A stretch of 64,000 bases of DNA, from the NCBI RefSeq assembly GCF_001570405.1, contig NZ_BBYM01000012.1, positions 36,179-100,178 on the forward strand, read 5' to 3'. Shown here in pieces: positions 42,429-51,908 of this stretch (within the stretch, counting starts at the first letter, position 1; each line of letters opens with the position of its first letter). The translations under genes were made by a program, and so were the position numbers. The stretch comes from Microtetraspora niveoalba (GTDB lineage: Bacteria; Actinomycetota; Actinomycetes; Streptosporangiales; Streptosporangiaceae). The notes beneath the pieces are model-generated. The model was not told the DNA's origin, ran no database searches, and saw only the letters and a program-made list of their open reading frames with translations.

Positions 42429-44306
42429 TTATGACGGGATGGTGCGGTGGACGTCCTTCGCGGTCGTCTTGCCCGGAGCGCCGGACGCGATCCACGGGCC
42501 GTCCGTCGAGGCGTCCAGGACGCCCTCCTCCACGAACGTGTAGCGGCCGGCGAGGATCCGGCGGGCGAGCCGCACGTCGTCGGTGTCGGAGTTGACCCAC
42601 AGCCGGGTGAACAGCGCGTCCGCGCGCAGCCGCGCCTGGCGGCAGAACGTGTCCGCGATCTCCAGCGCGGCGCGCCCGTGCATGGACGCGTCCTCCTGGG
42701 CACGGACGCAGGTCGCGGTGATCGCGAACAGCTCCGCCCCGATGTCGACGATCCGGCCCAGGAAGCCCTGGCGGTGCTCCAGCCTCCCCTGCCAGCGCGA
42801 CATGCCGTAGAAGGTGGACCGGGCGAGCTTGCGGCAGGTCCGCTCGACGTACCTCAGGTGGTGGGCGAGCGGCCCGAACTCCGAGTAGGAGTTCGGGAGC
42901 TGACCGGCCCCCGTCACCAGCCCCGGCAACCAGCGGGCGTAGAACCCGCCGGCCCGGGTCGCGGCCCGGCCCTTGGCCCGCAGATCGGCCTTCGGGTCGA
43001 TGAGGTCCCCGGCGACCGAGAGGTGCGCGTCCACGGCCTCGCGGGCGATGAGCAGGTGCATGATCTCGGTGGAGCCTTCGAAGATGCGGTTGATGCGCAG
43101 GTCGCGCAGCATCTGCTCGGCCGGCACACCCCGCTCGCCGCGGGCCCGCAGCGACTCCGCCGTCTCGTAGCCGCGCCCGCCCCTGATCTGCACCAGCTCG
43201 TCCGCGACCTGCCAGGCCATCTCCGAGCCGTACAGCTTGGCCAGGGCGGCCTCGATTCGGATGTCGTTGCTCTCGTCGTCGGCGAGGCGGCCGGCCAGGT
43301 CCACCACGGCCTCCACGGCGTACGCGGTGGCGGTGATGAACGAGATCTTGCGGCCCACGGCCTCGTGCTCGCCGATCGGGCGGCCCCACTGGACGCGTTC
43401 CGCGCCCCACTCGCGGGCGATCTTGGCGGCCCACTTGGTCGCTCCGGCGCAGGTGGCGGGAAGCGACAGCCGTCCCGTGTTCAGCGTGGTCAGAGCGATC
43501 TTCAGGCCCTGCCCCTCGCGGCCGATGAGGTTCTCCGCCGGGACCCTGACCTTGTGGAAGCGGGTCACGCCGTTCTCGATGCCGCGCAGGCCCATGAACG
43601 CGTTGCGGCGCTCGACGGTGATGCCGGGGGAGTCGGCCTCGACGACGAAGGCGGAGATCCGCGTGCCGGTCCTGGCCATGACGACGAGCAGGTCGGCCAC
43701 GACGCCGTTGGTCGTCCACAGTTTGACGCCGTCGAGCACGTACGCGTCGCCGTCGCGTACGGCGGTCGTCGCCAGCCGGGCCGGGTCCGACCCCACGTCC
43801 GGCTCTGTCAGGAGAAACGCTGAAATCTCGCCGTGGGCGCATCTCGGCAGGAAGCGCTCCTTCTGCTCGGGCGTGCCGAAGAGCCTGAGCGGTTGCGGCA
43901 CTCCGATGGACTGGTGCGCCGACAGTAGCGCGGCGAGCGCGGGGGAGTAGGACGCCACGAGCATGAGCGCCCGGCAGTAGTACAGGTGGCTCAGACCGAG
44001 CCCGCCGTACTGCTCGTCGATCGTCATGCCGAACGCGCCGATGCCGCGCAAGCCCTTGATCACCTCGTCCGGGATGACGGCCGAACGTTCGATGACCACG
44101 GGATCGACGCTGTCGCGCAGGAAAGCGGTGAGCGCCTGGAGGAACCGCTCGCCGTTCCGCGTCTGCCGCTCGGTGAGCCGGGGCGCGGGATGGACGAGAT
44201 CCAGCCGGAAGTCTCCGAGGAAGAGCTGCTTGCCGAAGCTCGGGCGGGTCCATTCCGTCTCGCGGGCCTGCTCGGCCACCTCGCGTGCCTTGGCGTATTC
44301 GGTCAT
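42429..44306 (-). CDS. Long acyl-CoA dehydrogenase (VLCAD/ACAD9-like, with C-terminal extension)
   Basis: The 625-residue protein has a standard acyl-CoA dehydrogenase core (about 45-430) and an extra helical C-terminal domain (about 430-625), the layout of very-long-chain dehydrogenases. Core blocks: FLLTEPDVGSDPARLATTAV, LDGVKLWTTNGVVADLLVVM, then GATKWAAKIAREWGAERVQW and IRGGRGYETAESLRARGE. The catalytic glutamate is in IFEGSTEIMHLLIAREAV. Such enzymes are usually membrane-associated dimers. The ATG at 44306 is supported by AGGAGG 5 bases upstream. It is convergent with the thiolase, sharing a bidirectional terminator. Confidence 0.92.
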   Translation of the reverse strand: MTEYAKAREVAEQARETEWTRPSFGKQLFLGDFRLDLVHPAPRLTERQTRNGERFLQALTAFLRDSVDPVVIERSAVIPDEVIKGLRGIGAFGMTIDEQYGGLGLSHLYYCRALMLVASYSPALAALLSAHQSIGVPQPLRLFGTPEQKERFLPRCAHGEISAFLLTEPDVGSDPARLATTAVRDGDAYVLDGVKLWTTNGVVADLLVVMARTGTRISAFVVEADSPGITVERRNAFMGLRGIENGVTRFHKVRVPAENLIGREGQGLKIALTTLNTGRLSLPATCAGATKWAAKIAREWGAERVQWGRPIGEHEAVGRKISFITATAYAVEAVVDLAGRLADDESNDIRIEAALAKLYGSEMAWQVADELVQIRGGRGYETAESLRARGERGVPAEQMLRDLRINRIFEGSTEIMHLLIAREAVDAHLSVAGDLIDPKADLRAKGRAATRAGGFYARWLPGLVTGAGQLPNSYSEFGPLAHHLRYVERTCRKLARSTFYGMSRWQGRLEHRQGFLGRIVDIGAELFAITATCVRAQEDASMHGRAALEIADTFCRQARLRADALFTRLWVNSDTDDVRLARRILAGRYTFVEEGVLDASTDGPWIASGAPGKTTAKDVHRTIPS

Positions 44307-44473
44307 GACGACCTCCTGAGGCAGTGGATGCCTTGGTGCTACCCGCGAGTAGCCCCGCAAACCCCCAGGAATCGGGCAAGCCCCGGACGCTGACGGACCT
44401 GATCCGTCACGGAACACCAGATCGTGTGACCGCCAGGCTCATGCTCGTAAAGCGAGCGATCGGCCGGGAACGA

Positions 44474-45205
44474 CTAGCCGGGGACGCGGGCGACGCAGAA
44501 GACCGTCTGGCCGAAAGGAGGCCGGAAGAACCGCTCGAGGAACCGCGTGGTCGGGACGACGGTCCGGTCGTAGATCTTGACCAGCCGCGGGTCCGGATAG
44601 CCGACCCCGCCCCGCCGTACGGCCGCCCACCAGGCGATGCCGCCCAGGAAGTTGATCGGCTTGAGCACCTGGGGCCGCAACCCGGCGGCGACGACCGTAC
44701 GGCCCAGCGTCGCGGGCGTGTACCGGGTGACGTGGCCGACCTTGCGGTCGAAGTCGCCGTAGAGCTGCATGTAGCCGGGCACCCAGATGATGATGCGGCC
44801 GCCCGGCCTGGTCACCTTGGCGAGGGAGCGCAGCGCCTCGACGTCCTCCTCGATGTGCTCCAGGACGTTCATCATGATCACCGTGTCGACGGGGTCGTCC
44901 AGGGGGATCTCCGTCGGCAGGCCGAACTGGAGGACCGAGATGTCCTCGCGGCCGGCGAAGCGCTTGTTGAGCTGCTCCACGCAGTAGGGGTCGAAGTCGC
45001 TCACCACGAGCCGGTCGAGCCGGGGGAGGAACTGCTCCGCGAAGTGTCCGAGACCCGATCCGATCTCCAGGACAGAGCGGCCCACGTGCGGCGCGACCAT
45101 GTCGAACTCGTACTGCCGGTAGTTCTTGGCCTCGTCCCCACCGAGGTGGTTCTCCAGTGCCTCGTCTCCAGCCGCCGGCTGGACTACCCGGTCATACCCA
45201 GACAT
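44474..45205 (-). CDS. Class I SAM-dependent methyltransferase
   Basis: The 243-residue protein shows the Rossmann-type SAM site: motif I SVLEIGSGLGHFAEQFLP, acidic VVSDFDPYCVEQLNKRF, motif II VDTVIMMNVLEHIEEDVEAL, and post-motif strand RPGGRIIIWVPGY. The remainder carries HVTRYTPATLGR and a hydrophobic INFLGGIAWWAAV segment, as in methyltransferases acting on lipid or sugar intermediates of the envelope. The acceptor is unknown. ATG at 45205 is preceded by GAGGA. It is divergent from a LuxR-type regulator gene. Confidence 0.88.
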   Translation of the reverse strand: MSGYDRVVQPAAGDEALENHLGGDEAKNYRQYEFDMVAPHVGRSVLEIGSGLGHFAEQFLPRLDRLVVSDFDPYCVEQLNKRFAGREDISVLQFGLPTEIPLDDPVDTVIMMNVLEHIEEDVEALRSLAKVTRPGGRIIIWVPGYMQLYGDFDRKVGHVTRYTPATLGRTVVAAGLRPQVLKPINFLGGIAWWAAVRRGGVGYPDPRLVKIYDRTVVPTTRFLERFFRPPFGQTVFCVARVPG

Positions 45206-45383
45206 ACAATCCTCGTTCGCGCGTGCTGGCAGTGGCGCCGAGTCTAATGCCCGCCTCGGACGGCGGATTCCCGTTCCCGTATGGCAACCGGTGAAACGCC
45301 CGTTCCCGTGTGCGATGCCGGGGTTACCATTCGTGAACCGGAGCGCCGGGTGCAGTGAAGTCCCCCCACGATTCGAGGCTGCG

Positions 45384-46505
45384 ATGGAGCGACGCGATCT
45401 TCCGGCCTTCCTCGGCCGCCGGGCCGAGATCGCACAGATCAGACGGCTGCTCGGCCGTTCGCGACTGGTGACGCTGACCGGGCTCTCCGGCGCCGGGAAG
45501 TCGCGGCTGGCGGAGGAGGCCGCGTGGAGCGTGCGCAAGGCCTTCGCCGGCGGGGTCCACACCGTGGACGTGTCCCAGGCGCGCGACCCGGCCACCCTCG
45601 CCCGTACGACCGCCGAGACGGTCCGGGCGCGGGACGGCCGCCTCCTGCTCGTCCTCGACGGCGTCGAACGCCTGGCGCGCCCCTGTGCGGCGCTCGCCGA
45701 CTCGCTGCTCAGGGGCGCGCCCGGCCTGCGCGTGCTCGCGACCGGACGGCGCTCGCTCGGCCTCGTGGGAGAGCACATCCTCCCCGTCGGCCCGCTGCCG
45801 CCCGCCGACGCCGTCGCCCTGCTCGCCGGGCGCGCGCCCGGCCGCGGCGTCGCGGACCTGCACCGGAAGGCCGCCGCCCGGCTCTGCGAGCGGCTCGGAC
45901 GGATGCCCCACACAATCGAGCTGGCGGCGGAACGGCTGCGCGCCGACCCGGACCGGGCGATCGAGGAGCTGCTCGACGACCCCTTCCACGAGACGGCCGC
46001 CAGGACGGCCCTGGACCGCGCCCTGGAACTGTGCTCGGACGACGAACGGCACGTGTGGTCACGGATCGCCGCGGCGCCCGGAACGTTCGGCCTGGCCGAC
46101 GTCGAGCGGGCCTGCCCGGACGGCCCGCCGCCCGCCGAGCTGCTCGACGCCCTCATCGGCCTGATCGACAAGTCCCTCCTCGCGCGTGAGGAGAGCGGCG
46201 GGGCGGTCCGCTTCCGGGTGCCGCACGCGGGCGCCGGTCTGCCGTCCCGGCCCCCCGGCCGTGACCGGCCCCTCCCCGGCCCGTGCCGTACGGGCGACCT
46301 GGACGGGCCCCGGGTGCTGACCCGGCGCGAGCACGAGGTCGCCGAGCTGGTCGCGGACGGCCTGTCCAACCGCGAGGTGGCCGAGAAGCTGGTGATCTCG
46401 AAACGCACCGCCGAGTCGCACATGGAGCACATCCTGGCCAAGCTGAACTTCTCCTCCCGCACCCAGGTCGCCGCCTGGGTGGCGCGGCGGCGGGGCGACC
46501 GGTGA
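45384..46505 (+). CDS. Short LuxR-type regulator with P-loop ATPase domain
   Basis: The 373-residue protein begins with a STAND-type P-loop domain: FLGRRAEIAQIRRLLGRSRL, Walker A LTGLSGAGKSRLAE and Walker B RLLLVLDGVERLARP. A shortened winged-helix/sensor region follows, then a proline linker and a C-terminal LuxR helix-turn-helix (LTRREHEVAELVADGLSNRE, then RTAESHMEHILAKL). The TPR-like sensor region found in full-length relatives is absent, so it is condensed. It overlaps the next gene by four bases (GTGA), and the three genes from here to 50123 are paralogs. ATG at 45384 fits the conserved start. The target genes are unknown. Confidence 0.87.
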   Translation: MERRDLPAFLGRRAEIAQIRRLLGRSRLVTLTGLSGAGKSRLAEEAAWSVRKAFAGGVHTVDVSQARDPATLARTTAETVRARDGRLLLVLDGVERLARPCAALADSLLRGAPGLRVLATGRRSLGLVGEHILPVGPLPPADAVALLAGRAPGRGVADLHRKAAARLCERLGRMPHTIELAAERLRADPDRAIEELLDDPFHETAARTALDRALELCSDDERHVWSRIAAAPGTFGLADVERACPDGPPPAELLDALIGLIDKSLLAREESGGAVRFRVPHAGAGLPSRPPGRDRPLPGPCRTGDLDGPRVLTRREHEVAELVADGLSNREVAEKLVISKRTAESHMEHILAKLNFSSRTQVAAWVARRRGDR

Positions 46506-48718
46506 TCGGGAACCTGCCCGCCGAGCCGGCCGGTTTCGTCGGCCGTGCGGACGAGCGGGAACACGTCGCGGCGCTTCTCGGCCGCGCCCGGCTGGTCACC
46601 CTCACGGGAGCGGCGGGAGTCGGCAAGAGCAGGCTGGCCCGCCGAGTCGCGGCCGACGCGCACCGGCGGTTCCCGGACGGCGTCTGGCTGGTGGAGCTCT
46701 CCTCGATCGGCGACCCGCGCGACCTCGTGCCGCTGGTCGCCGAGACGCTGTACACGGGCGACGGCGACGCCCCCGACGACCCGGACGCCGCCGCGCTCGC
46801 CGCGCGCATCGGGGGCCGGAGGATGCTCCTCGTCCTCGACACCTGCGAGCATCTGCCGGCCGCGTGCGCCGAGCTGGTCGGCTCGCTGCTGGAAGGCTGC
46901 CCGGGGCTCCGCGTCCTGACCACGGGCAGAGAGCCCCTCGACGCGCCGGGCGAGCACGTCGTGAGCGTCCTCCCGCTCGTAGGCGACGCGGTGACGCTCT
47001 TCGCGGAGCGGGCCGTCGCCACCGTGCCCGACTTCGTGCTCGACGCCGCCAACCGCCCCCAGGTCGTACGGCTCTGCGAGGAGCTCGACGGCATACCGCT
47101 CGCGATCGAGCTGGCCGCGGCCCGGCTGCGGGCGCTCTCCGTACAGGACATCAGCGCCCGCCTGCCCGACCGCTTCCGGCTGCTGAGCCGCGCCGAGACC
47201 GGGACGGGAGAGGGCAGGCACCGCACGCTCCGTACCGCGATCGGCTGGAGCCACGAGCTGTGCGAGCCCCGCGAGAGGCTGCTGTGGGCCCGGCTGTCGG
47301 TGTTCTCCCACGGCTTCGAACGCGAGACGGCCGAGGAGGTGTGCGCCGGCGACACGCTCTCGCGCGGCGACGTGTTCGCCCTGCTGGCCCGGCTCGTCGA
47401 GAAGTCCGTCCTGCTGCGCGAGGGCGACCGCTACCGCCTGCTGCACGCCGTACGCGACTACGGGGCGGAGCGGCTGCGCGAGCTGGGCGAGGAGGAGGTG
47501 ACCCGCGACCGCCACCGGGACGCCTACCTGCGGCTCGCGCGCCGGGCCGAGGCGGAGTGGACCGGACCGGCGCAGCTCGACTGGGCCCGGCGGATGGCCG
47601 AGGAACTGCCGAACTTCCTGGCCGCCCTCGACCACTCCCTGGCCCGCGACCCCCGGATCGCGGTCGAGCTGGCCGGGACGCTGTGGCCGCTCTGGATCGC
47701 CTGCGGCCGCCACCGTGAGGGCCGCCGCTGTCTCGACCGGGCGCTGGCGGCGAGTGGAAGGCCGACCCCGCACCGCGTCAAGGCCCTGTGGGCCGCCGCG
47801 TGGGTGGAGGCCCGCCACTTCGACGTACGGCGGGCCCGCACGCGGATGGAGGAATGCCGCCGCGGCCCGGGAGCGGACGTGTGGGGCGCCCACGCGGCCG
47901 CGGTCGTGGCGCTCGCGGCGGGCGACGACGAGGACGCGGCCCGCCGGTTCGACGGTGTGCTCGCCGCCCGGGGAGGCGCCGGGCCCGCCTGGCTGCTCGG
48001 CCGCAGCCCCGCCTGCGTCCTCAGCCAGGCGGGCCTCGCCCTGGCCAGATCCGGCGGCGGGCGGGCCCGTGACGTCCTCGATGACGCGATGTGGCGGAGC
48101 GCGCTCACCGGAGACCGCTGGAGCCGGTCGGTCGCCCACCACGGCCTCGCCGTACTCGCCTGGGAGAACGGCGACCCGGCCGCGGCCGCGGAGCACAACC
48201 GGGAGGCGCTCCGGCTCTGCCGCGACCTCGGCGACCTGGCGGGGGCGCTCGCCGGGTTCGAGGTCCAGGCGTGGCTCTCGGCCGCCGCCGGCCGGGGCGG
48301 GCTCGCCGCGACGCTGCTGGGAGCGGTGGAGGGCCTCGGCGCCTCGACCGGCATCCGGCTGGAGGAGGCGCCCTACTGGGGGGCCCGCCACTCCACCTGC
48401 GCCGAGATCGCCCGCGGCCTCGTCGGCGGCCCCTCCTTCCGTACGGCACTCGCCGAGGGAGCCGCGCTCGACCTGGGCGCGGCCTACCGGCGGGCGCTCG
48501 GAGACCCTCCGAAGGAGGGCGTCTGCCTCACCCCGAGGGAGTCCCAGGTCGCCGAGCTGATCGCGGACGGCCTGTCGAACCGCGAGCTCGCGGAACGGCT
48601 GATGATCGCCGAGCGGACGGCCGACACCCACGTGGAGAACATCCTGGCCAAACTGCGCATGTCGTCCCGCGTGCAGATCGCCGCCTGGGTCGCGGTACGC
48701 CGTTCCGCGCGCCGCTGA
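46502..48718 (+). CDS. Full-length LuxR-type ATPase regulator
   Basis: The 738-residue STAND-type regulator has a P-loop domain (LTGAAGVGKSRLARRV; Walker B RRMLLVLDTCEHLPAACAEL; sensor VLTTGREPLDAPGEHV) and a winged-helix arm (GIPLAIELAAARLRAL, then SWSHELCEPRERLLW-type helix). A TPR-like superhelix covers about 400-660 (repeated A-L/W-A-A-A helices), and a LuxR helix-turn-helix closes the protein (LTPRESQVAELIADGLSNRE, then RTADTHVENILAKL). Ligand binding to the superhelix usually drives ATP-dependent activation of transcription. GTG 46502 overlaps the previous stop. It is the complete member of a three-gene paralog group. Confidence 0.9.
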   Translation: MIGNLPAEPAGFVGRADEREHVAALLGRARLVTLTGAAGVGKSRLARRVAADAHRRFPDGVWLVELSSIGDPRDLVPLVAETLYTGDGDAPDDPDAAALAARIGGRRMLLVLDTCEHLPAACAELVGSLLEGCPGLRVLTTGREPLDAPGEHVVSVLPLVGDAVTLFAERAVATVPDFVLDAANRPQVVRLCEELDGIPLAIELAAARLRALSVQDISARLPDRFRLLSRAETGTGEGRHRTLRTAIGWSHELCEPRERLLWARLSVFSHGFERETAEEVCAGDTLSRGDVFALLARLVEKSVLLREGDRYRLLHAVRDYGAERLRELGEEEVTRDRHRDAYLRLARRAEAEWTGPAQLDWARRMAEELPNFLAALDHSLARDPRIAVELAGTLWPLWIACGRHREGRRCLDRALAASGRPTPHRVKALWAAAWVEARHFDVRRARTRMEECRRGPGADVWGAHAAAVVALAAGDDEDAARRFDGVLAARGGAGPAWLLGRSPACVLSQAGLALARSGGGRARDVLDDAMWRSALTGDRWSRSVAHHGLAVLAWENGDPAAAAEHNREALRLCRDLGDLAGALAGFEVQAWLSAAAGRGGLAATLLGAVEGLGASTGIRLEEAPYWGARHSTCAEIARGLVGGPSFRTALAEGAALDLGAAYRRALGDPPKEGVCLTPRESQVAELIADGLSNRELAERLMIAERTADTHVENILAKLRMSSRVQIAAWVAVRRSARR

Positions 48719-48965
48719 ACCCTCCTCGGGCATCGTCCCGATGTCACGGACCGCGTCTTTCCGGATACTTCTCGTGTCCGGGCGGCCGGGTAGGGGGGAA
48801 GCCGTCCGGACACGCCGCGCGGCGGGGGACGGCGTCGCGGCTGGGTTCGGCGGCGGGTTCGGGTCGAGGGGGGTCGTCTCGCCGCCGAACCTCCACCGCC
48901 GGATGGTGAATCTCCACCGCGGTGGGGCAATCCTCAACCCAGAGTAGTCATTCGATTACGCACTC

Positions 48966-50123
48966 ATGATTGGCTGGGCCGCCATGCATGAGAGGGCGGA
49001 TCCGGTGATCGATGCGCTGGGGCGGCGAGGCAACCTGCCCGCCGAGACGAGCACCTTCCTGGGACGGGACGAGGACCTGGCCGAGGTGGGACGGCTCCTG
49101 CGGGACGAGCCCCTGGTCACCCTGACGGGGGTGGCGGGCGTCGGAAAGACCCGGCTCGCGCTGAAGGCGGCCGGCGAGCTGCCCGGCGGCGCCTGGCTGG
49201 TGGAGCTGTCCGGCGAGCGCAACGGCGCCCTCCTGGCCCACACGATCGGCTCCGCGATCGGCCTGCCCGAGCAGGCCGCCCGCCCCCAGGGAGACGTCCT
49301 CGCCGAGCACCTCGCCGACCGCCGGATGCTTCTGATCCTCGACACGTGCGAGCACCTCCTCCGCCCCTGCCGCGACCTGGTCGGCCAGATCCTGCGGGCC
49401 GCCCCCGGCGTACGCGTCCTGGTCACCAGCAGGCAGCCCCTCGGCCTCCCGGGGGAGCGCGTCCACACCGTCCGGCCGCTCCCGGTGACCGCGGAGGACT
49501 GCGACGCCGTGCGGCTGTTCCGCGACCGGGCGCTCGCCGTGCGCCCCGGGTTCGAATGCTCCGACGACGCCGTCTTACGGCTCTGCCGCCGCCTGGACGG
49601 CGTCCCCCTCGCGCTGGAGCTCGCCGCAGGCCGGCTGCGCGCCCTGACGGCCCGCGAGCTGCTCGACCACATGGACGACCGGTTCTCGCTGCTCTCCGGG
49701 CGCGGCCGTACGGGCAGGCACCGGACCTTGCGCACGGCCGTCGGGTGGAGCCACGAGCTGTGCACGCCGGAGGAGCGGCTGCTGTGGGCCCGGCTCTCCG
49801 TCTTCGCCGGGACGTTCGACGCCGACGCCGCCGCGGACGTCTGCGCCGACGAGCGGTTGCGCGGCGTGCCCGACCTGGTCTCGCGGCTCGCCGACAAGTC
49901 GGTCCTGATCCGGCACGGCCAGCGGTTCCGGATGCTCGGCATGATGCGGGACTACGGCAGGGAGTGGCTCCGCGAGATCGGCGAGGAGCGCCTGGTCGCC
50001 GGGCGCCACCGCCACCACTCCCTCGCCCTGCGCCGCGTGATGCGCCACCCCAGGCGGCGCGCCTGTGGCGATCCCGGGCGCAGGCCCGAGTCCGGCCGCC
50101 CGCATCCCGGCCCCGGGCACTGA
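48966..50123 (+). CDS. STAND-type P-loop ATPase lacking the DNA-binding domain
   Basis: The 385-residue protein matches the ATPase and winged-helix part of the preceding regulators: FLGRDEDLAEVGRLLRDEPL, Walker A LTGVAGVGKTRLALKA, Walker B RRMLLILDTCEHLLRPCRDL, and VPLALELAAGRLRALTAREL. A low-complexity Arg/Pro tail (MRHPRRRACGDPGRRPESGR) then ends the protein. No superhelix or LuxR domain follows. It could be a truncated gene or a regulatory paralog that titrates the other two. The start may be ATG 48966 or 48984; neither has a clear ribosome binding site. Confidence 0.75.
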   Translation: MIGWAAMHERADPVIDALGRRGNLPAETSTFLGRDEDLAEVGRLLRDEPLVTLTGVAGVGKTRLALKAAGELPGGAWLVELSGERNGALLAHTIGSAIGLPEQAARPQGDVLAEHLADRRMLLILDTCEHLLRPCRDLVGQILRAAPGVRVLVTSRQPLGLPGERVHTVRPLPVTAEDCDAVRLFRDRALAVRPGFECSDDAVLRLCRRLDGVPLALELAAGRLRALTARELLDHMDDRFSLLSGRGRTGRHRTLRTAVGWSHELCTPEERLLWARLSVFAGTFDADAAADVCADERLRGVPDLVSRLADKSVLIRHGQRFRMLGMMRDYGREWLREIGEERLVAGRHRHHSLALRRVMRHPRRRACGDPGRRPESGRPHPGPGH

Positions 50124-50230
50124 CCCCGACCGGCCGACCGGCGGCAGGAAGCGGGCCCGGGCGCCCCTCTGAGCGTGCTCCTCGACGGCTCCCTGATCCG
50201 TCCGCGAGCGGACCTCAGATCTCAGGACCC

Positions 50231-50305
50231 CGTATTCCGGGACTTCGTATTCAGGGACCTCGTATTTCGGGACTTCATGCTTCGGGACTTCATGCTTCGG
50301 GCCGG
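50231..50305. repeat. Five 15-bp tandem repeats
   Basis: Units of the form CGTATT(C/T)CGGGACTT or CATGCTTCGGGACTT begin at 50231, 50246, 50261, 50276 and 50291. The last overlaps the end of the adenosine deaminase gene. The period equals five codons, and the array lies between two convergent genes. Confidence 0.8.
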
Positions 50306-51333
50306 GGAGCGGGTCCGTCCGGCTGGGTGAGCCAGACGTCGATCTCGCCGAGAAGCTCCTTCTTCAGCGAGTCGGGAGCCGTGGACGACCGGATCGACTG
50401 CCGGGCCAGCTCGGCGACCTCCGCGTCCCGGAAGCCGTACACATCCCGCGCGAGCTCGTACTGCGGGAGCAGCCGGGCCCCGAACAGCAGCGGGTCGTCC
50501 GCGCCGAACGCGATCGGGACCCCCGCGTCGAACAGCTTGCGCACCGGCACGTCCAGTGGACCGGGGGCCACGCCGAGCCCGACGTTCGACAGCGGGCACA
50601 CCTCGCACGCGATCTGCCGGTCGGCGAGGCGTTCGAGCAGCCGGTCGTCCTCGGCCGCGCGGATGCCGTGTCCCACACGGTCGGCGTCCAGCTCGTCGAC
50701 GCACTCCGCGACGCTGGCCGCGCCCAGCAGCTCCCCTCCGTGCGGCACCGCCAGCAGCCCCGCCCGCTTGGCGATGCGGAACGCGGCGTCGTAGTCGCGG
50801 GCCCGGCCGCGCCGCTCGTCGTTCGACAGCCCGAACCCCACGACGCCCCGCCCCGCGTACTGCGCGGCAAGCCGGGCGAGGGTGCGGGCGTCGAGGGGAT
50901 GGCGGGTGCGGTTGGCCGCCACGATCACCGCGATGCCCACGCCCGAGGCGGCCGAGGCCCGCGCCGCGGCGTCGAGCACCAGCTCGAGGGTCGAGGTCAG
51001 CCCCCCGAAACGGGCGGCGTACCCGGACGGGTCCACCTGGATCTCCAGCCAGCGCGACCCCTCGGTGGCCTCGTCCTCCGCCGCCTCCCTGAGCAGGCGG
51101 TAGACGTCCTCGGGCCGCCGCAGCACCGACCGGGCGATGTCGTACAGCCGCTGGAACCTGAACCAGCCCCGCTCGTCCGTCGCGTGCAACTGCGGCGGCC
51201 AGTCCTGCACCAGCGCGTCGGGAAGGTGCACCCCGTGCTCCTGGGCGAGCTCGATCAGCGTCGAATGCCGCATCGAGCCGGTGAAGTGCAGATGCAGGTG
51301 GGCCTTGGGGAGCTTGTCGAGAGAGTGCGGCAT
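50290..51333 (-). CDS. Adenosine deaminase-family protein
   Basis: The 347-residue amidohydrolase has the metal motif KAHLHLHFTGSMR (H-x-H at the first strand). It also has VGFGLSNDERRG, the zinc histidine in AVPHGGELLGA, the catalytic histidine in DRVGHGIRAAED, and AFGADDPLLFGARLLPQYE, where canonical enzymes read T-D-D-P-x-V-F. Substrate could be adenosine or another purine derivative; several actinobacterial relatives lack strict adenosine activity. ATG at 51333 is preferred over 51339 and 51351 because AGGA lies 7 bases upstream. A 15-bp tandem repeat array overlaps its stop. Confidence 0.87.
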   Translation of the reverse strand: MPHSLDKLPKAHLHLHFTGSMRHSTLIELAQEHGVHLPDALVQDWPPQLHATDERGWFRFQRLYDIARSVLRRPEDVYRLLREAAEDEATEGSRWLEIQVDPSGYAARFGGLTSTLELVLDAAARASAASGVGIAVIVAANRTRHPLDARTLARLAAQYAGRGVVGFGLSNDERRGRARDYDAAFRIAKRAGLLAVPHGGELLGAASVAECVDELDADRVGHGIRAAEDDRLLERLADRQIACEVCPLSNVGLGVAPGPLDVPVRKLFDAGVPIAFGADDPLLFGARLLPQYELARDVYGFRDAEVAELARQSIRSSTAPDSLKKELLGEIDVWLTQPDGPAPRPEA

Positions 51334-51407
51334 TTCCATATCCTGCCGCATCCGCGTCTCAACCTGGTGCGGCTTTCACGCGTTGTGGACGGGCGAAAGG
51401 GGAGCTC

Positions 51408-51908
51408 ATGACCGAAGAAGACGAGGCGGCCTTCGACGAGTTCCTGGCCGCGCGAAGCACCGCACTGCTCCGCACCGCGGTCCTGGTCTGCGGCGCGTCC
51501 CCCCACGATGCCGAGGACCTGGTCCAGAGCGCGCTGGAGAAGGTGTACCGGCACTGGCCGCGGATCAGGCACGACAACCCCGAGGCGTACGCGCGCCGGG
51601 TCGTCGTGAACGCCGCCATCAGCAGAGCCCGCAGGAGGCGGGTGATCCAGGAGATCACCTTCGCCAGCCCTCCGGAGACGCCGGTGGAATCCCCGGATCC
51701 GGGCCTGCGCGAGCTCCTGCTCGGGGAGCTCGGAAGGCTTCCGGCCCGGATGCGGGCCGTACTGGTCCTTCGCTACTGGGAGGACATGTCCGAGGCCGAG
51801 ACGGCGGCGTCGCTCGACTGCTCGGTCGGGACCGTCAAGAGCCAGGCCGCGCGCGGCCTGGCACGAATCCGTGCACGCCTGGCAACGCTGGAAGGAGCGT
51901 CGGCATGA
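51408..51908 (+). CDS. RNA polymerase sigma factor, SigE family (ECF)
   Basis: The 166-residue group 4 sigma factor has region 2 (DAEDLVQSALEKVYRHWPRI, -10 recognition) and region 4 (LPARMRAVLVLRYWEDMSEA, then SLDCSVGTVKSQAARGLARI), with the short linker typical of the SigE-type actinobacterial branch. The ATG at 51408 is preceded by AAAGGGGAG. Its stop overlaps the ATG of the PASTA-domain membrane protein (ATGA), the arrangement normally seen for a sigma factor and its anti-sigma factor. It probably responds to an extracytoplasmic signal and controls its own operon. Confidence 0.92.
   Translation: MTEEDEAAFDEFLAARSTALLRTAVLVCGASPHDAEDLVQSALEKVYRHWPRIRHDNPEAYARRVVVNAAISRARRRRVIQEITFASPPETPVESPDPGLRELLLGELGRLPARMRAVLVLRYWEDMSEAETAASLDCSVGTVKSQAARGLARIRARLATLEGASA

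Noticed and set aside
44474..48937. Minus-strand open frame of nearly 1,500 codons across the regulator cluster
   Set aside because: It is antisense to two LuxR-type regulators with clear motifs. Only its last 243 codons (the methyltransferase) encode a recognisable protein; the rest is a shadow caused by high GC.
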